This document shows, in pieces, positions 16,534 through 26,314 of a stretch of DNA of 64,000 bases. A program made the position numbers and the translations under genes. Origin of the DNA: JAGORM01 sp964406795 (GTDB lineage Bacteria; Patescibacteriota; Microgenomatia; Levybacterales; GWA1-39-11); NCBI GenBank assembly GCA_964406795.1, contig CAYOTA010000007.1:1-64000 (forward strand), in the 5' to 3' direction. Every line of letters starts with the position of its first letter. Positions within the stretch are counted from its first letter, which is position 1. The notes below the pieces were generated by a model, which was not told where the DNA came from, did not search any database, and saw nothing but the letters and a program-made list of their open reading frames with translations.

Positions 16534-18000
16534 CTAAGGAAGCCGTGGGAAAAGTGGTTGGCCGGAGCGGACTATACCTTGGTTAAATTGGCTGAGTACT
16601 TTTTTGGCGGTTGTAGGCAAAAACGGTTGTAAGTCAAAACCAATTTGCGCAATGGTAATACATAATGCGGACAGAACAGACGTTAATTTTTCGCCTTCTT
16701 TTTCCCATGGTTTTTCTTCATTTATTAATTTGTCTGACTTTTTTATCTCATCCCATATATGTGATAATGCAGTATTAAAGTTATATTCATCAAGTGATTT
16801 TTGAACATTTTGGCTAAATGTTTTCGGAGCATATTCATTGTGGAAATTAATTTTTTCACACAGTTTGGAAACACGTGCGGTTAAGTTCCCCAATCCATTT
16901 GCAAGATCAGCGTTGTAAACTTCTTTAAAGCGCTCTTTTGTAAAATCCCCGTCCCCATCTGTTGGAATTTGAGATAACATAAAATATCTAAATCCTTCCA
17001 GTCCATACTCATCTGAAATCTCAAATGGGTCTATAACATTTCCAAGCGTTTTTGACATCTTTTGGCCGCCTGATTGAACAAATCCATGAACAAGAATTAA
17101 TTTAGGTAGGTGTAACCCCGCTGACATAAGCATTGCAGGCCAATATACAGTGTGAAATCTATTAATATCCTTTCCAATCACATGCACATCAGCAGGCCAC
17201 CATTTTTCAAACATGCTTGTGTCAGTTCCATATCCAATTCCTGTTATATAAATTGCTAATGCATCAAACCAAACATACATAACTTGATTGGAGTCGGTTG
17301 GGACCGGTACTCCAACTCCTTTAGCCCGGTCTCTTGATCTTGAGATGCTAAAATCTTCCAGACCACTTTTAATAAACGAAACAATTTCATTCTTTTTACT
17401 TACTGGTACAACCTGTAACGTATTGGATTTGAGAAGTTCTAATAATTTTTCTTGGTAATTTGAAAGTTTAAAGAAATAATTTTCTTCGGTTATTTTATCA
17501 GGAATTGTTAAATGGTCTGGGCACTTTCTATCTATCAATTCTTTATCTGTTTTAAAACTTTCACATCCTACGCAATAAAGTCCCGTATATGATTTTTTAT
17601 AAATATCTCCGTTTTTGGCGCATAATTCCCACAACTTTTGAACACCAGGGAAATGAGATTTTGTATCAGATCCGCGTTCAAACACATCAAGTTTTACTCC
17701 AAGTTTTTCATATGCTTCTTTGAAAACTAATGAATTTTTATCTAAAAATTCCTGAACAGGAAGCCCCTCTTTTTCGGCGGCCTGTACATTTTTTAAAGCA
17801 TTTTCGTCAGCACCGGATAACAAAAGTGTTTCTTGGCCTAAAATTTGGTGGTAGTTTCGTATGGTATCTGCCTGAAAATACTCAAGTGCGTGTCCAATGT
17901 GTGGCTTTCCATTCACATACGGGATTGCCGTGGTAATATAAAACGTTTGCTTTGCAGTGCTCGGTTGCGACTGTGCTCCTAAAAATGGCTTAGTTGTCAT
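16534..18000 (-). CDS. metG: Methionyl-tRNA synthetase
   Basis: Class I aminoacyl-tRNA synthetase charging tRNA-Met, 488 aa. The HIGH motif is at residues 34-37 and KMSKT near 313. A single zinc knuckle (YCVGCESF and a later Cys) sits in the connective peptide. The anticodon-binding helical domain follows, ending near IVRSGQPLFPRLP. There is no C-terminal EMAP/Trbp domain, so this is the short monomeric form. TTGTAA/TATACT boxes end 7 bases before the ATG. The gene stands alone on the minus strand. Confidence 0.97.
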   Translation of the reverse strand: MTTKPFLGAQSQPSTAKQTFYITTAIPYVNGKPHIGHALEYFQADTIRNYHQILGQETLLLSGADENALKNVQAAEKEGLPVQEFLDKNSLVFKEAYEKLGVKLDVFERGSDTKSHFPGVQKLWELCAKNGDIYKKSYTGLYCVGCESFKTDKELIDRKCPDHLTIPDKITEENYFFKLSNYQEKLLELLKSNTLQVVPVSKKNEIVSFIKSGLEDFSISRSRDRAKGVGVPVPTDSNQVMYVWFDALAIYITGIGYGTDTSMFEKWWPADVHVIGKDINRFHTVYWPAMLMSAGLHLPKLILVHGFVQSGGQKMSKTLGNVIDPFEISDEYGLEGFRYFMLSQIPTDGDGDFTKERFKEVYNADLANGLGNLTARVSKLCEKINFHNEYAPKTFSQNVQKSLDEYNFNTALSHIWDEIKKSDKLINEEKPWEKEGEKLTSVLSALCITIAQIGFDLQPFLPTTAKKVLSQFNQGIVRSGQPLFPRLP

Positions 18001-18007
18001 GCCGTTA

Positions 18008-18036
18008 AGTATAACTTATGAGGCTATATATTACAA
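18008..18036 (-). promoter_or_regulatory. Leaderless-type metG promoter
   Basis: Minus-strand TTGTAA (18036-18031), a 17-base spacer and TATACT (18013-18008), 7 bases before the ATG at 18000. Confidence 0.6.
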
Positions 18037-18037
18037 A

Positions 18038-18370
18038 TTACTTATTTCGAAACCCCAGCTCAACTAACACAATTATTGCAAGTAATATTCCAGCATAGAG
18101 CACATTTAAAAATCCTATAATTTTTAGAAAAAACAAAGATGTTAGGAAAAATGATGTAAGTATTCCCATTCTCAAATTTGTTGTTATAAAACTTGCAACT
18201 GAAAAAAGAAAAATAAATAAAAGAATAAAAAAGAAAAATATCGGTGAAAATGTAAAAGACCCTAAGGGAGATGTTTTTTCAGGATCTACAAAAAACACAA
18301 AAAATAGCAATGCACATAAAGAGGCAAAACCTATAAGTAGATAGGGGAGTACGTGTTTTCTTTTTCGCAT
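18038..18370 (-). CDS. Small four-helix membrane protein
   Basis: An unrecognised 110-aa hydrophobic protein with predicted helices near residues 8-28, 42-62, 68-88 and 90-107 and a basic N-terminus (MRKRKH). A TACAAT box at 18382-18377 lies 6 bases before the ATG, so it may have its own leaderless promoter inside the end of the pyrF transcript. No motif points to a function. Confidence 0.75.
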   Translation of the reverse strand: MRKRKHVLPYLLIGFASLCALLFFVFFVDPEKTSPLGSFTFSPIFFFFILLFIFLFSVASFITTNLRMGILTSFFLTSLFFLKIIGFLNVLYAGILLAIIVLVELGFRNK

Positions 18371-18388
18371 GTAATTATTGTACCAGAC

Positions 18389-19186
18389 CTAGCGGAAAGA
18401 ATTTATTTCATTCCGTAATTTTTGTGCTTCAGCTCTGGGTGAATTAGCAAGAATAATTCCCCTTGAGGAGTTAATTATAAGTCCTTTTCCCTGAGAGTTT
18501 TTTCCAGCTTTTACAAATGTTTCAACGCTTCCTCCCTGAGCTCCCACGCCAGGAACTAACATAGTCATCTCGCCAACTAGTTTTCTTATAGCTATCAGTT
18601 CTTCAGGATATGTCGCCCCAAAAAACATCATTGAGTTTGGATTTTCTCCGTGTGTCCGTATAAGCTCTTCTGCTACTTTTTGGTAAAGTAATTGTCCGTC
18701 TACTTTAAGTTCTTGGAATTCTTTTGCTCCTGGATTTGAAGAATGAACTCCTAAGATAATTCCTTTATCTTTATAATTATAAAACACTTCTAGGGATTCT
18801 AAACCCATGTATGGCATAATAGTAATTGCGTCTCCTTGAAGATATTCAAAAACAAACTTAGCATATCCCTTATTTGTGTTTCCTATATCTCCTCGTTTTG
18901 CATCAATGATCACCGGAATTTCAGGATAATTTTGAGTCAGATAATCACATGTCATCTTAAGGTCTGTTATTCCATCAATTCCGCGAGATTCATAAAATGC
19001 TGGGTTTGGTTTATATGCACAGACATATTCTGCAGTTTGATCAATAATAATTTTATTAAACTCAAATTGAGGATTTGGGTAAAGGCTAATGTTTGCGGGA
19101 ATTCTCTCGAGTTCGGGATCAAGGCCTACACAAAGTAAAGAATTATTTTTTTTGATGGCAGCATCAAGTTTTTCAAAGAATGTCAT
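18389..19186 (-). CDS. pyrF: Orotidine 5'-phosphate decarboxylase, type 2
   Basis: Final step of UMP synthesis: OMP to UMP plus CO2. A TIM barrel of 265 aa with the catalytic DAKRGDIGNT motif, LCVGLDPE at the N-terminus, and PGVGAQGG and INSSRGI for phosphate binding. The length and DAKRGDIGNTNKGYA stretch fit subfamily 2. ATG 19186 is chosen because the conserved MTFFEKLDAAI start follows; the longer reading adds residues without homology. A TATACT box (19201-19196) lies 9 bases upstream. It is divergent from pyrD. Confidence 0.95.
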   Translation of the reverse strand: MTFFEKLDAAIKKNNSLLCVGLDPELERIPANISLYPNPQFEFNKIIIDQTAEYVCAYKPNPAFYESRGIDGITDLKMTCDYLTQNYPEIPVIIDAKRGDIGNTNKGYAKFVFEYLQGDAITIMPYMGLESLEVFYNYKDKGIILGVHSSNPGAKEFQELKVDGQLLYQKVAEELIRTHGENPNSMMFFGATYPEELIAIRKLVGEMTMLVPGVGAQGGSVETFVKAGKNSQGKGLIINSSRGIILANSPRAEAQKLRNEINSFR

Positions 19187-19248
19187 GTTGCGTAAAGTAT
19201 ACCAAACCACGTGCTTTATTGAAATGTTAAATATGGTATTATACTAGT

Positions 19249-20325
19249 GTGAAAACCCCTTTCTACGACCCATTAAAAACCTATGAAGAAAATTACGACT
19301 ATGGTCCTTTTGGAAGTTTTGCTAATCCAGAAAAATACCAATTAATGACAGACCTTTCACACGATTTTTTAGGTCATAAAGTAAATCTTCCTTTTGGCAT
19401 TCCAGCAGGCCCACTTTTAAATAGTAAATTTGTAAAAGCGGCATTTGAAAAAGGATTTGATATACCCGTATATAAAACGGTGAGAAGTAAAACTTATCAG
19501 ACTCATCCATTTCCAAATGTGTTGGGTGTTCATGTAGATGGGGACTTAACACTTGAAAAAGCTCAGCAGCCACTTATTGCGGACGATAAATATGAAGACC
19601 CAATCTCTATTACCAACTCCTTTGGTGTTCCTTCAAAAGATCCGAGTGTTTGGCAGGAAGACGCAAAAAAAGCTATTTCATATGCAGGAGTAGGGCAAGT
19701 AATGGTTTTAAGTTTTATGGGAACAGTTCAGCCAAATCAGACAGAGCAGGAATTGATTGAAGACTTTGCGCTGGCCGCGAGATTATCATTTGAAACAGGA
19801 GCTAAAATTTTGGAAGTGAATTTATCATGTCCTAATATTGGTAACGAGGGACTAGTTTGTTACAACTTGGACATGACAAAAAAAGTGTTAGAAGCCATTA
19901 GAAGTAAAATTGAGAATGTTCCTCTTATCGTAAAGGTTGGATACTACAAAGAGGAAAAAGATTTGGAAAAGCTAGCTGAAATAGTGCCAGGGTATGCAAA
20001 TTCTATTTCAGTAATTAATACTATCAGTGCGCCAATAGTTGATAAAGATGGAAATCAAGCACTTCCAGGAAATCCCGTTAGACTCAAAAGCGGTGTATGT
20101 GGTGCTTGTATAAAATGGGCCGGGTTGGAGATGGTAAAAAAACTTAAAAGTATTCGGGAAAAACACAGTTATAAATTTTTCATAGATGGGGTGGGGGGAG
20201 TTACAAAACCACAAGATTATTTAGAATATAAAAATGCTGGAGCAGATGCTGTGTTTTCAGCGACTGGTGCTATGTGGAATCCAGAACTTGCAATTGAAAT
20301 TAAAGAAAAAGTGAAAAACAGTTAA
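19249..20325 (+). CDS. pyrD: Dihydroorotate dehydrogenase, class 1-like
   Basis: Oxidises dihydroorotate to orotate with bound FMN; 358 aa. Class 1 hallmark NLSCPNIG carries the catalytic Cys. KVGYYKEE holds the FMN-binding Lys, and IDGVGGV and the GADAVFSATGAM segment bind the phosphate. There is no membrane anchor, unlike class 2. The N-terminus is about 40 residues longer than minimal class 1 enzymes. The start is GTG, with a TATTAT box 6 bases upstream. No pyrK electron-transfer partner is present nearby. It converges with pyrE with a 4-base overlap. Confidence 0.92.
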   Translation: MKTPFYDPLKTYEENYDYGPFGSFANPEKYQLMTDLSHDFLGHKVNLPFGIPAGPLLNSKFVKAAFEKGFDIPVYKTVRSKTYQTHPFPNVLGVHVDGDLTLEKAQQPLIADDKYEDPISITNSFGVPSKDPSVWQEDAKKAISYAGVGQVMVLSFMGTVQPNQTEQELIEDFALAARLSFETGAKILEVNLSCPNIGNEGLVCYNLDMTKKVLEAIRSKIENVPLIVKVGYYKEEKDLEKLAEIVPGYANSISVINTISAPIVDKDGNQALPGNPVRLKSGVCGACIKWAGLEMVKKLKSIREKHSYKFFIDGVGGVTKPQDYLEYKNAGADAVFSATGAMWNPELAIEIKEKVKNS

Positions 20326-20948
20326 GTTTTGTTTTTAAATTCGAGGAATTTTTTTCCGTGACCTACTGTTGTATTTACCGGTTTTCCCTCTTTACATAAC
20401 GGACACTTTTCAGCTGGCCATGTTTCAACCGGCAGCTCACCTAAGCTCATAAACGGTGCGCCTACCGTATCTCCATTAACTGTTTTAGGACTCCTGTTTA
20501 CCATTACAATAACTGCCACAACTCGGCCGCCAGAAGCCTTTATGGTATCTACAACTTTTTTAACTGAGCCACCTGTAGTTGTTAAATCTTCTATAACTAG
20601 TACATTTTTATTTGCTACATACTTATCATAATTTCTGGTAAACACTTGATTTTTTGATTCATCTTTCTCTGTGTAAATTCCTAAAATTTCTTTATTTTTT
20701 AATGATGACAGGTGATATGCCGTCCAGGTTGATAAAATAATTCCACCTAGTGCCGGGCCCACTACTACATCTACGTCCAAGTTTTGTGCTTTCTTAGCAA
20801 ACAACATTCCTACTTGAGATGTTTCTTCAGTGTGCGGGTAAAGTGCATCTTTATTTATGTAGATAGGCATATGAAGGCCGGAAGTTCCTACAAAATGATC
20901 ATCTGTTAATACTGCTCCTACTTTTTTTAGAATTTCTAATACTTCCAT
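20322..20948 (-). CDS. pyrE: Orotate phosphoribosyltransferase
   Basis: Joins orotate and PRPP to give OMP; 208 aa. The PRPP loop is VLVIEDLTTTGGSV, and GPALGGIILS forms the other active-site wall. The C-terminal CPLCKEGKPV segment has a Cys-x-x-Cys pair that might bind zinc, as in some archaeal-type relatives. It follows pyrC by 8 bases. A TATAAT box (20961-20956) 7 bases before its ATG suggests an extra internal promoter within the operon. Confidence 0.94.
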   Translation of the reverse strand: MEVLEILKKVGAVLTDDHFVGTSGLHMPIYINKDALYPHTEETSQVGMLFAKKAQNLDVDVVVGPALGGIILSTWTAYHLSSLKNKEILGIYTEKDESKNQVFTRNYDKYVANKNVLVIEDLTTTGGSVKKVVDTIKASGGRVVAVIVMVNRSPKTVNGDTVGAPFMSLGELPVETWPAEKCPLCKEGKPVNTTVGHGKKFLEFKNKT

Positions 20949-20956
20949 TGTATTTA

Positions 20957-22015
20957 TTATACCGCTGGCATAAGTACTCGTCCAGAGCCGGGTTTTGCAG
21001 TTATTTTTTCATTTTCAAAAACTATAGTATTTTCTAATGTGACTTTTTTAATTTTCCCCTGCATTTCACATCCGTTAAATGGTGACCACTTACATTTTGT
21101 AAATAATTTGTCATTTTCTATTTTGTATTTTTCATCCATATCTATTTCTACATTGGATTCTATATCTGGGATTTTTAAAATACTTTTAGGATTTGTGTAG
21201 CATAAGCGTTTAATATCTTCTATTGTTAACTTTTCTTGATTCACAGCGGTTAAAAGTAGTGGAAGTGTAGTTTCTAATCCAGGAACACCAAAGGGAGTTG
21301 GATGTAATTCTTTTTCCACTTTTGTATGCGGTGCGTGATCTGACTCAACCACATCTATATGTTCTAAATTTTCCCATAAATATGACACATCGTTTTTTGA
21401 TTTTAAGTATGGTTTCATTTTCCCGTATGGTCCTAATTTTTGAGCATCTTCCTGGGTTAAAAATAAATGGTGAGGGGTAACACCGCATGTTATGGGAAGC
21501 CCTTCTTCTTTAGCGCTCATTATTTGTTCTAAGTCTGAGCGCAAACTTATATGGCAAAAGTGAGTAGGTTTCTTGGTGCGTTTAACATTTTTTATAACTT
21601 CTGCTACTGCATCATCTTCTGCGTGAACTAGAATTGGCCCCCCATTCCATGCATCAAATATCTTTGAAAGCACATCTGCATTAATTAAAAAGTTTCCAGT
21701 AGTTTCATTCAGGTAAAGTTTTATCCCAAATACTTTTGATTTTACTTTTTCAAATTCGTCTAAATTTTCTCCCTGAGATCCAAAATAAAATCCAATAGTT
21801 GAGACAATTTGTAATTTCGCAAGTTCTATTTTTTCGTTGAGTAGTTCACTAGTTTTTATAGGAACAGTATTATTCGGCATATCTATAACTGTCACAAATC
21901 CGCCCGCCAATGCTGCTGAAGTTCCTGATAAAAAATCTTCTTTTTGTGTTTGTCCAGGAGTTCGTAGGTGGACATGCATATCTATGAGTCCCGGTAGTGT
22001 AGTAATGTTAGACAT
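20957..22015 (-). CDS. pyrC: Dihydroorotase
   Basis: Zinc amidohydrolase that cyclises carbamoyl aspartate; 352 aa. Metal ligands: HVHLR at the N-terminus, the lysine of GIKLYLNETTG (carboxylated in the family), HAEDDA, HFCHIS and the catalytic Asp of ESDHAPHT. It overlaps carB by 8 bases, so translation is coupled. The type resembles class I dihydroorotases, but at the short end of their length. Confidence 0.94.
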   Translation of the reverse strand: MSNITTLPGLIDMHVHLRTPGQTQKEDFLSGTSAALAGGFVTVIDMPNNTVPIKTSELLNEKIELAKLQIVSTIGFYFGSQGENLDEFEKVKSKVFGIKLYLNETTGNFLINADVLSKIFDAWNGGPILVHAEDDAVAEVIKNVKRTKKPTHFCHISLRSDLEQIMSAKEEGLPITCGVTPHHLFLTQEDAQKLGPYGKMKPYLKSKNDVSYLWENLEHIDVVESDHAPHTKVEKELHPTPFGVPGLETTLPLLLTAVNQEKLTIEDIKRLCYTNPKSILKIPDIESNVEIDMDEKYKIENDKLFTKCKWSPFNGCEMQGKIKKVTLENTIVFENEKITAKPGSGRVLMPAV

Positions 22016-25000
22016 ATTCGTTCCAAGATTTGATTTCTAAGTCAGTTAATTTATACTCCGTAAGAGCCTTAACATACAAATCCGCGTTTTTTCTATTTGT
22101 GATAAGTCTGATATTGTGATCAATGGCCGCTCTTCTCATAATGTATCCGTCATCAATATCACGTCGTAACTTTGAGTCAACAATGTTTATTGCAAGATCT
22201 ACTTTTCCACGGGCAAAGTAATCAAGAACATTAGGGTTTTTCTTTTCATGTATCTTGTAAAGCCGTTTGGCCGCAATACCATGAAATTTTAAAAATCTTG
22301 CAGTTTTTTCAGTTGCATAAATTGGAACATTTAGTGTGTTTAATAGTAGTGCGGAATCCAAAAATCTAATTTTATTGTCATCAGTACCCAGTGAAATAAA
22401 TATTCCTTTTTTTGGAATAACACCCTCAACTGACAGTTCAGCTTTTAGAAATGCTTCTGCCAGTGTTTTCCCAAACGCAGCTGCTTCTCCGGTAGACGCC
22501 ATCTCTACTCGCAGTAGTGGGTCTGCACCTTCAAGTCGGGAGAATGAAAATTGCGGAACTTTTACTAAATACGAATTAGGATATTCTATTTTTTTGACAA
22601 CCCCTTTTTTGAAAAATGAGTCCACTATGATATGCGCAAGGTTAACTCCAGTCGCTTTAGAGATGAAAGGAAATGTTCTGGATGCGCGCAAATTTGCCTC
22701 AATAACATGCACCTGTCCTTCACGGGCTAAGAACTGAATATTGATAGGACCCGTAATTTGCAGTTCTTTTACAATTTTTTCGGCAATTGAAATAATTTCT
22801 TTTTCATAGTGAATATACAGTTGGTGAGGCGGATAAGAAATGGATGCGTCCCCTGAATGTACTCCTGCATTTTCTATGTGCTGGGAAATAGCATATGACA
22901 AAAGTGTTCCTTCTTGGGCTACTCCATCCAATTCTATTTCGCGTGCATGCTCCACAAATTTACTAACGGTAATAGGATATTCATTGCTGAGAATGGTTGC
23001 CTTTTTAACAAATATTTCCAAATCATACTGGTTATAGCACACACTCATAGCATCCCCTGACAAAACATATGATGGTCGTATTAAGACAGGGTACCCAACT
23101 TTTTTAGAGAACGAAATAGCATCTTGGAGATGTTTAAATTCTCTCCATTCAGGCTGGGAAATAGATAATGTGTCAAGTAGTTTTGAAAATGTATTTCTGT
23201 CTTCAGCCCGATCAATATTTTTAGGTGATGTTCCTAATATAGGAACTTTATATAGATCAAGTTTTTTAGATAAATTATTAGGTGTTTGTCCTCCAACTGA
23301 TACAACAACTCCAAATGATTTTTCAAAATCATAAATATCCAAAACGCGTTCGAGTGTTAACTCTTCAAAGTAAAGCCGTTCTGACATATCGTAATCAGTT
23401 GATACTGTTTCAGGATTACAGTTAATAATAATTGATTTCTTTTTATGCTTCTTAAGCGCATGTGCTGTGTTAACACATGTCCAGTCAAACTCAACAGAGG
23501 AGCCAATTCTATATGGTCCGGATCCTAACACAATTACACCGTCCTGTAAAAGTGGCCGCACATCATTATGATGTGCGTGATAGGTAGTGTATAAATAGTT
23601 TGTTTTTGCAGGAAACTCTCCTGCCAGTGTATCTATTTGTAAAATTGAAGGAGTAACTTCATTCTTAATTCTTAATTCTCTAACTTGTGACTCTGACATA
23701 TTAACTAATGTTCCAATTCGCGCGTCAGCTATCCCTAATTTTTTATACGAAAGTAAAGACTCGCGGTCCAGTTTTTTATTTATTTGAAGTTTTTTTTCAG
23801 CGAGCACTATATTTTCTATAGCATATAAAAACCATGGATCAATTCCGGTAACTTTATTAATTTCAGAAATGGAACTTCCTGTTTTAAGCGCTTCAGCAAT
23901 AGCAAAAACACGTTTTGGGGTGGGAACTTTTAAGAAATGCGCTATATTTTGTTTTACATTTAAGCCTTTTTGTTTGGGAATTGAATTATCAGACACTCCA
24001 TTATTTTGCGTTCCTAGCATGCGGATTGCTTTTTGAAGTGCTTCCTCAAAACTCCTTCCAATACTCATTACTTCCCCCACAGACTTCATAGATGATCCTA
24101 ATTTTTCCTCCACTCCTTTAAATTTTTCCAAATCCCATCTGGGAATTTTAACAACTAAATAATCAAGCGCGGGTTCAAATGCTGATTGGGTTACAAGTGT
24201 AACCTGATTTTTAATTTCCGTAAGCGCTTTGCCAAGTGCTAACTTGGCTGCAACATATGCCAATGGATATCCAGTCGCTTTAGAGGCAAGAGCTGACGAC
24301 CTTGAAAGTCTTGGGTTCATTTCAATTACTTCATATTCTAGCGGTGGATTGTCACCTTCTGTCTTTTTAGGTTTTACCTGCCCGCCGGTCAATTCAGCTT
24401 GCTGGTGTTGCGGGCGGGGATTGAGCGCAAATTGCACATTACATTCCCCAATGATATTAAGACTTCTGACAATTTTTATAGAAATGTCACGTAAATATTG
24501 ATATTCGTAATTAGTGAGAGTTTGGGACGGTGCAACTACAATAGACTCTCCGGTGTGAATTCCTAACGGATCCATATTCTCCATATTGCATACAGTTATA
24601 CAATTATCAAACGAGTCCCGAACAACCTCATATTCAATTTCTTTCCAGTGATGAAGATATTGTTCTACTAACACTTGCGGTGAGAAAGAAAGTGCTGCCT
24701 CAACACGTTCCTCAAATTCTTTTTCGGTATAACACACGCCTGACTTTTGCCCGCCCAGCGCAAATCCAGCTCGTACCATAACCGGAAGTCCTAATTTTTT
24801 CATGACTCTTTTGGCAGCTGCCATATTTCTTGCAGCGTGTGAAGTTGGGGTTTTTACGTGAATTTTTTTAAGGTGATTTGCAAACATTTGCCTGTCTTCC
24901 GCTATAATAACGCTTTCCACAGAAGTTCCAAGTACTGTTACGCCGTACTTTTGAAAAATCTTATTTTTATATAAATTCATCCCAGCATTAAGTGCTGTTT

Positions 25001-25268
25001 GTCCTCCAAATGAGAGGCTTATAGCATCCGGTTTTTCTTTTTTGATAATTTCTTCTATAAAGTATTCGTTGACAGGCAAGAAATATACCTTGTGTGCCAT
25101 AAATTCAGAAGTTTGAATAGTTGCTATATTTGGATTGAGTAAAATTACCTCAATTCCCTCTTCTTTAAATGCTTTTATTGCTTGGGATCCGGAATAATCA
25201 AATTCTCCAGCTTGTCCAATTTTTAACGCACCGGATCCTAACAGTAATACTTTTTTTATTTTTTTCAT
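22008..25268 (-). CDS. carB: Carbamoyl-phosphate synthase large chain
   Basis: Makes carbamoyl phosphate from bicarbonate, ammonia and two ATP; 1086 aa. Two ATP-grasp halves are visible (EMNPRLSRSSALASKATGYP in the first, EANLRASRTFPFISKATGVN in the second), with the oligomerisation domain between them. The C-terminal regulatory MGS-like domain starts near residue 945. An unusual insertion of about 25 residues sits in the first ATP-grasp half between NVQFALNP and EYEVIEMNPR; it is encoded by a GC-rich palindrome at 24377-24418. Start and stop codons overlap carA and pyrC. Confidence 0.97.
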   Translation of the reverse strand: MKKIKKVLLLGSGALKIGQAGEFDYSGSQAIKAFKEEGIEVILLNPNIATIQTSEFMAHKVYFLPVNEYFIEEIIKKEKPDAISLSFGGQTALNAGMNLYKNKIFQKYGVTVLGTSVESVIIAEDRQMFANHLKKIHVKTPTSHAARNMAAAKRVMKKLGLPVMVRAGFALGGQKSGVCYTEKEFEERVEAALSFSPQVLVEQYLHHWKEIEYEVVRDSFDNCITVCNMENMDPLGIHTGESIVVAPSQTLTNYEYQYLRDISIKIVRSLNIIGECNVQFALNPRPQHQQAELTGGQVKPKKTEGDNPPLEYEVIEMNPRLSRSSALASKATGYPLAYVAAKLALGKALTEIKNQVTLVTQSAFEPALDYLVVKIPRWDLEKFKGVEEKLGSSMKSVGEVMSIGRSFEEALQKAIRMLGTQNNGVSDNSIPKQKGLNVKQNIAHFLKVPTPKRVFAIAEALKTGSSISEINKVTGIDPWFLYAIENIVLAEKKLQINKKLDRESLLSYKKLGIADARIGTLVNMSESQVRELRIKNEVTPSILQIDTLAGEFPAKTNYLYTTYHAHHNDVRPLLQDGVIVLGSGPYRIGSSVEFDWTCVNTAHALKKHKKKSIIINCNPETVSTDYDMSERLYFEELTLERVLDIYDFEKSFGVVVSVGGQTPNNLSKKLDLYKVPILGTSPKNIDRAEDRNTFSKLLDTLSISQPEWREFKHLQDAISFSKKVGYPVLIRPSYVLSGDAMSVCYNQYDLEIFVKKATILSNEYPITVSKFVEHAREIELDGVAQEGTLLSYAISQHIENAGVHSGDASISYPPHQLYIHYEKEIISIAEKIVKELQITGPINIQFLAREGQVHVIEANLRASRTFPFISKATGVNLAHIIVDSFFKKGVVKKIEYPNSYLVKVPQFSFSRLEGADPLLRVEMASTGEAAAFGKTLAEAFLKAELSVEGVIPKKGIFISLGTDDNKIRFLDSALLLNTLNVPIYATEKTARFLKFHGIAAKRLYKIHEKKNPNVLDYFARGKVDLAINIVDSKLRRDIDDGYIMRRAAIDHNIRLITNRKNADLYVKALTEYKLTDLEIKSWNEYV
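24377..24418. repeat. GC-rich palindrome inserted in frame in carB
   Basis: CCTGCCCGC (24377-24385) pairs with GCGGGCGGG (24410-24418), with one T-G pair. The inner segment can pair again: CCGGTCAA with TTGCTGG. It encodes the extra residues PRPQHQQAELTGGQ that CarB enzymes normally lack. Base composition differs sharply from the AT-rich surroundings, so this looks like an inserted palindromic element that kept the reading frame. Confidence 0.65.
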
Positions 25269-26314
25269 TTTTTGTGTGCTTGAATCATATCCAAGAATGT
25301 ATCAAATAACCACTCTGTGTCATGCGGTCCCGGATAACTTTCAGGATGAAACTGTACTGACATAAAAGGAAGCGTTTTATGTCTTATCCCTTCATTTGTG
25401 TTGTCATTTGCATTAATAAACCATTCTGTAAATCCAGGCGGAATTTTTCCTACTGCAAATCCATGATTTTGAGTAGTTATAAAACATCGTTTTGTTCCAA
25501 CCTGAATACAAGGTTGATTTTGGCTTCTATGTCCAAACTTTAATTTATACGTGTCTCCCCCGGCAGCTAATGCAAGTAATTGGTTTCCCAAGCAAATCCC
25601 AAAAGTAGGTATTTTTAAATCTAGGACTTTTTTTATTATCTCAATAGTTTTGGCGGCCATTTTAGGATCCCCAGGACCATTTGAAATCATAACACCATCC
25701 GGTTTTATTCCGTTTGCTAAAAAATCATAATCCCATGGGACTGTTGTAACAGTTGTATCTCGCTTTAATAAACTTCTTTCAATATTGCGCTTTGCCCCAC
25801 AATCAATTAAAACAATTTTCTTTTTCCCTTTTCCTTTTGTTTGTGGGGTTGTGTTTGATACTTGCGCTACTAAATTTTCTAAATTTGGATCGTATTGCTT
25901 GACGTCCTTTCCAATAATAATTTTGCCTAACATAGTACCATGTTCACGTAATTTTTGGGCGATAAACCTAGTGTCAGATATTTCTAATGCCGGAATCCCT
26001 TCTTCTTTGAGCCAGGAAGACAAGCTCATATTTCCGTGCGGATGAGAGTATTTGTCCACATAGTTGCACACAATAATTCCTTTTACGTGAATTTTGCTGC
26101 TTTCAAAAAACTTTTTATCAAAGATTCCATAATTACCTATGAGAGGGTAGGTGAAAACTAAAATCTGTCCTGCATAAGAAGGGTCTGTCATACTCTCAGG
26201 ATACCCTACCATACCGGTTGCAAATACAATTTCGCCGGATGTAGAAATATCTTTCCCAAAAGAAATTCCCTCCATTACTGTTCCGTCTTCAAAGAATAAT
26301 TTTCCTTTTGTCAT
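25265..26314 (-). CDS. carA: Carbamoyl-phosphate synthase small chain
   Basis: Glutaminase subunit feeding ammonia to CarB; 349 aa. The N-terminal CPSase domain (EDGTVMEGISFG, ATGMVGYPESMTDPSY) precedes a class I glutamine amidotransferase domain. Its nucleophile is in FGICLGNQLLALAAGG; the His/Glu pair is in VQFHPESYPGP. Both junctions are 4-base ATGA overlaps (pyrB upstream, carB downstream), giving tight 1:1 coupling of the two subunits. Confidence 0.96.
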   Translation of the reverse strand: MTKGKLFFEDGTVMEGISFGKDISTSGEIVFATGMVGYPESMTDPSYAGQILVFTYPLIGNYGIFDKKFFESSKIHVKGIIVCNYVDKYSHPHGNMSLSSWLKEEGIPALEISDTRFIAQKLREHGTMLGKIIIGKDVKQYDPNLENLVAQVSNTTPQTKGKGKKKIVLIDCGAKRNIERSLLKRDTTVTTVPWDYDFLANGIKPDGVMISNGPGDPKMAAKTIEIIKKVLDLKIPTFGICLGNQLLALAAGGDTYKLKFGHRSQNQPCIQVGTKRCFITTQNHGFAVGKIPPGFTEWFINANDNTNEGIRHKTLPFMSVQFHPESYPGPHDTEWLFDTFLDMIQAHKK

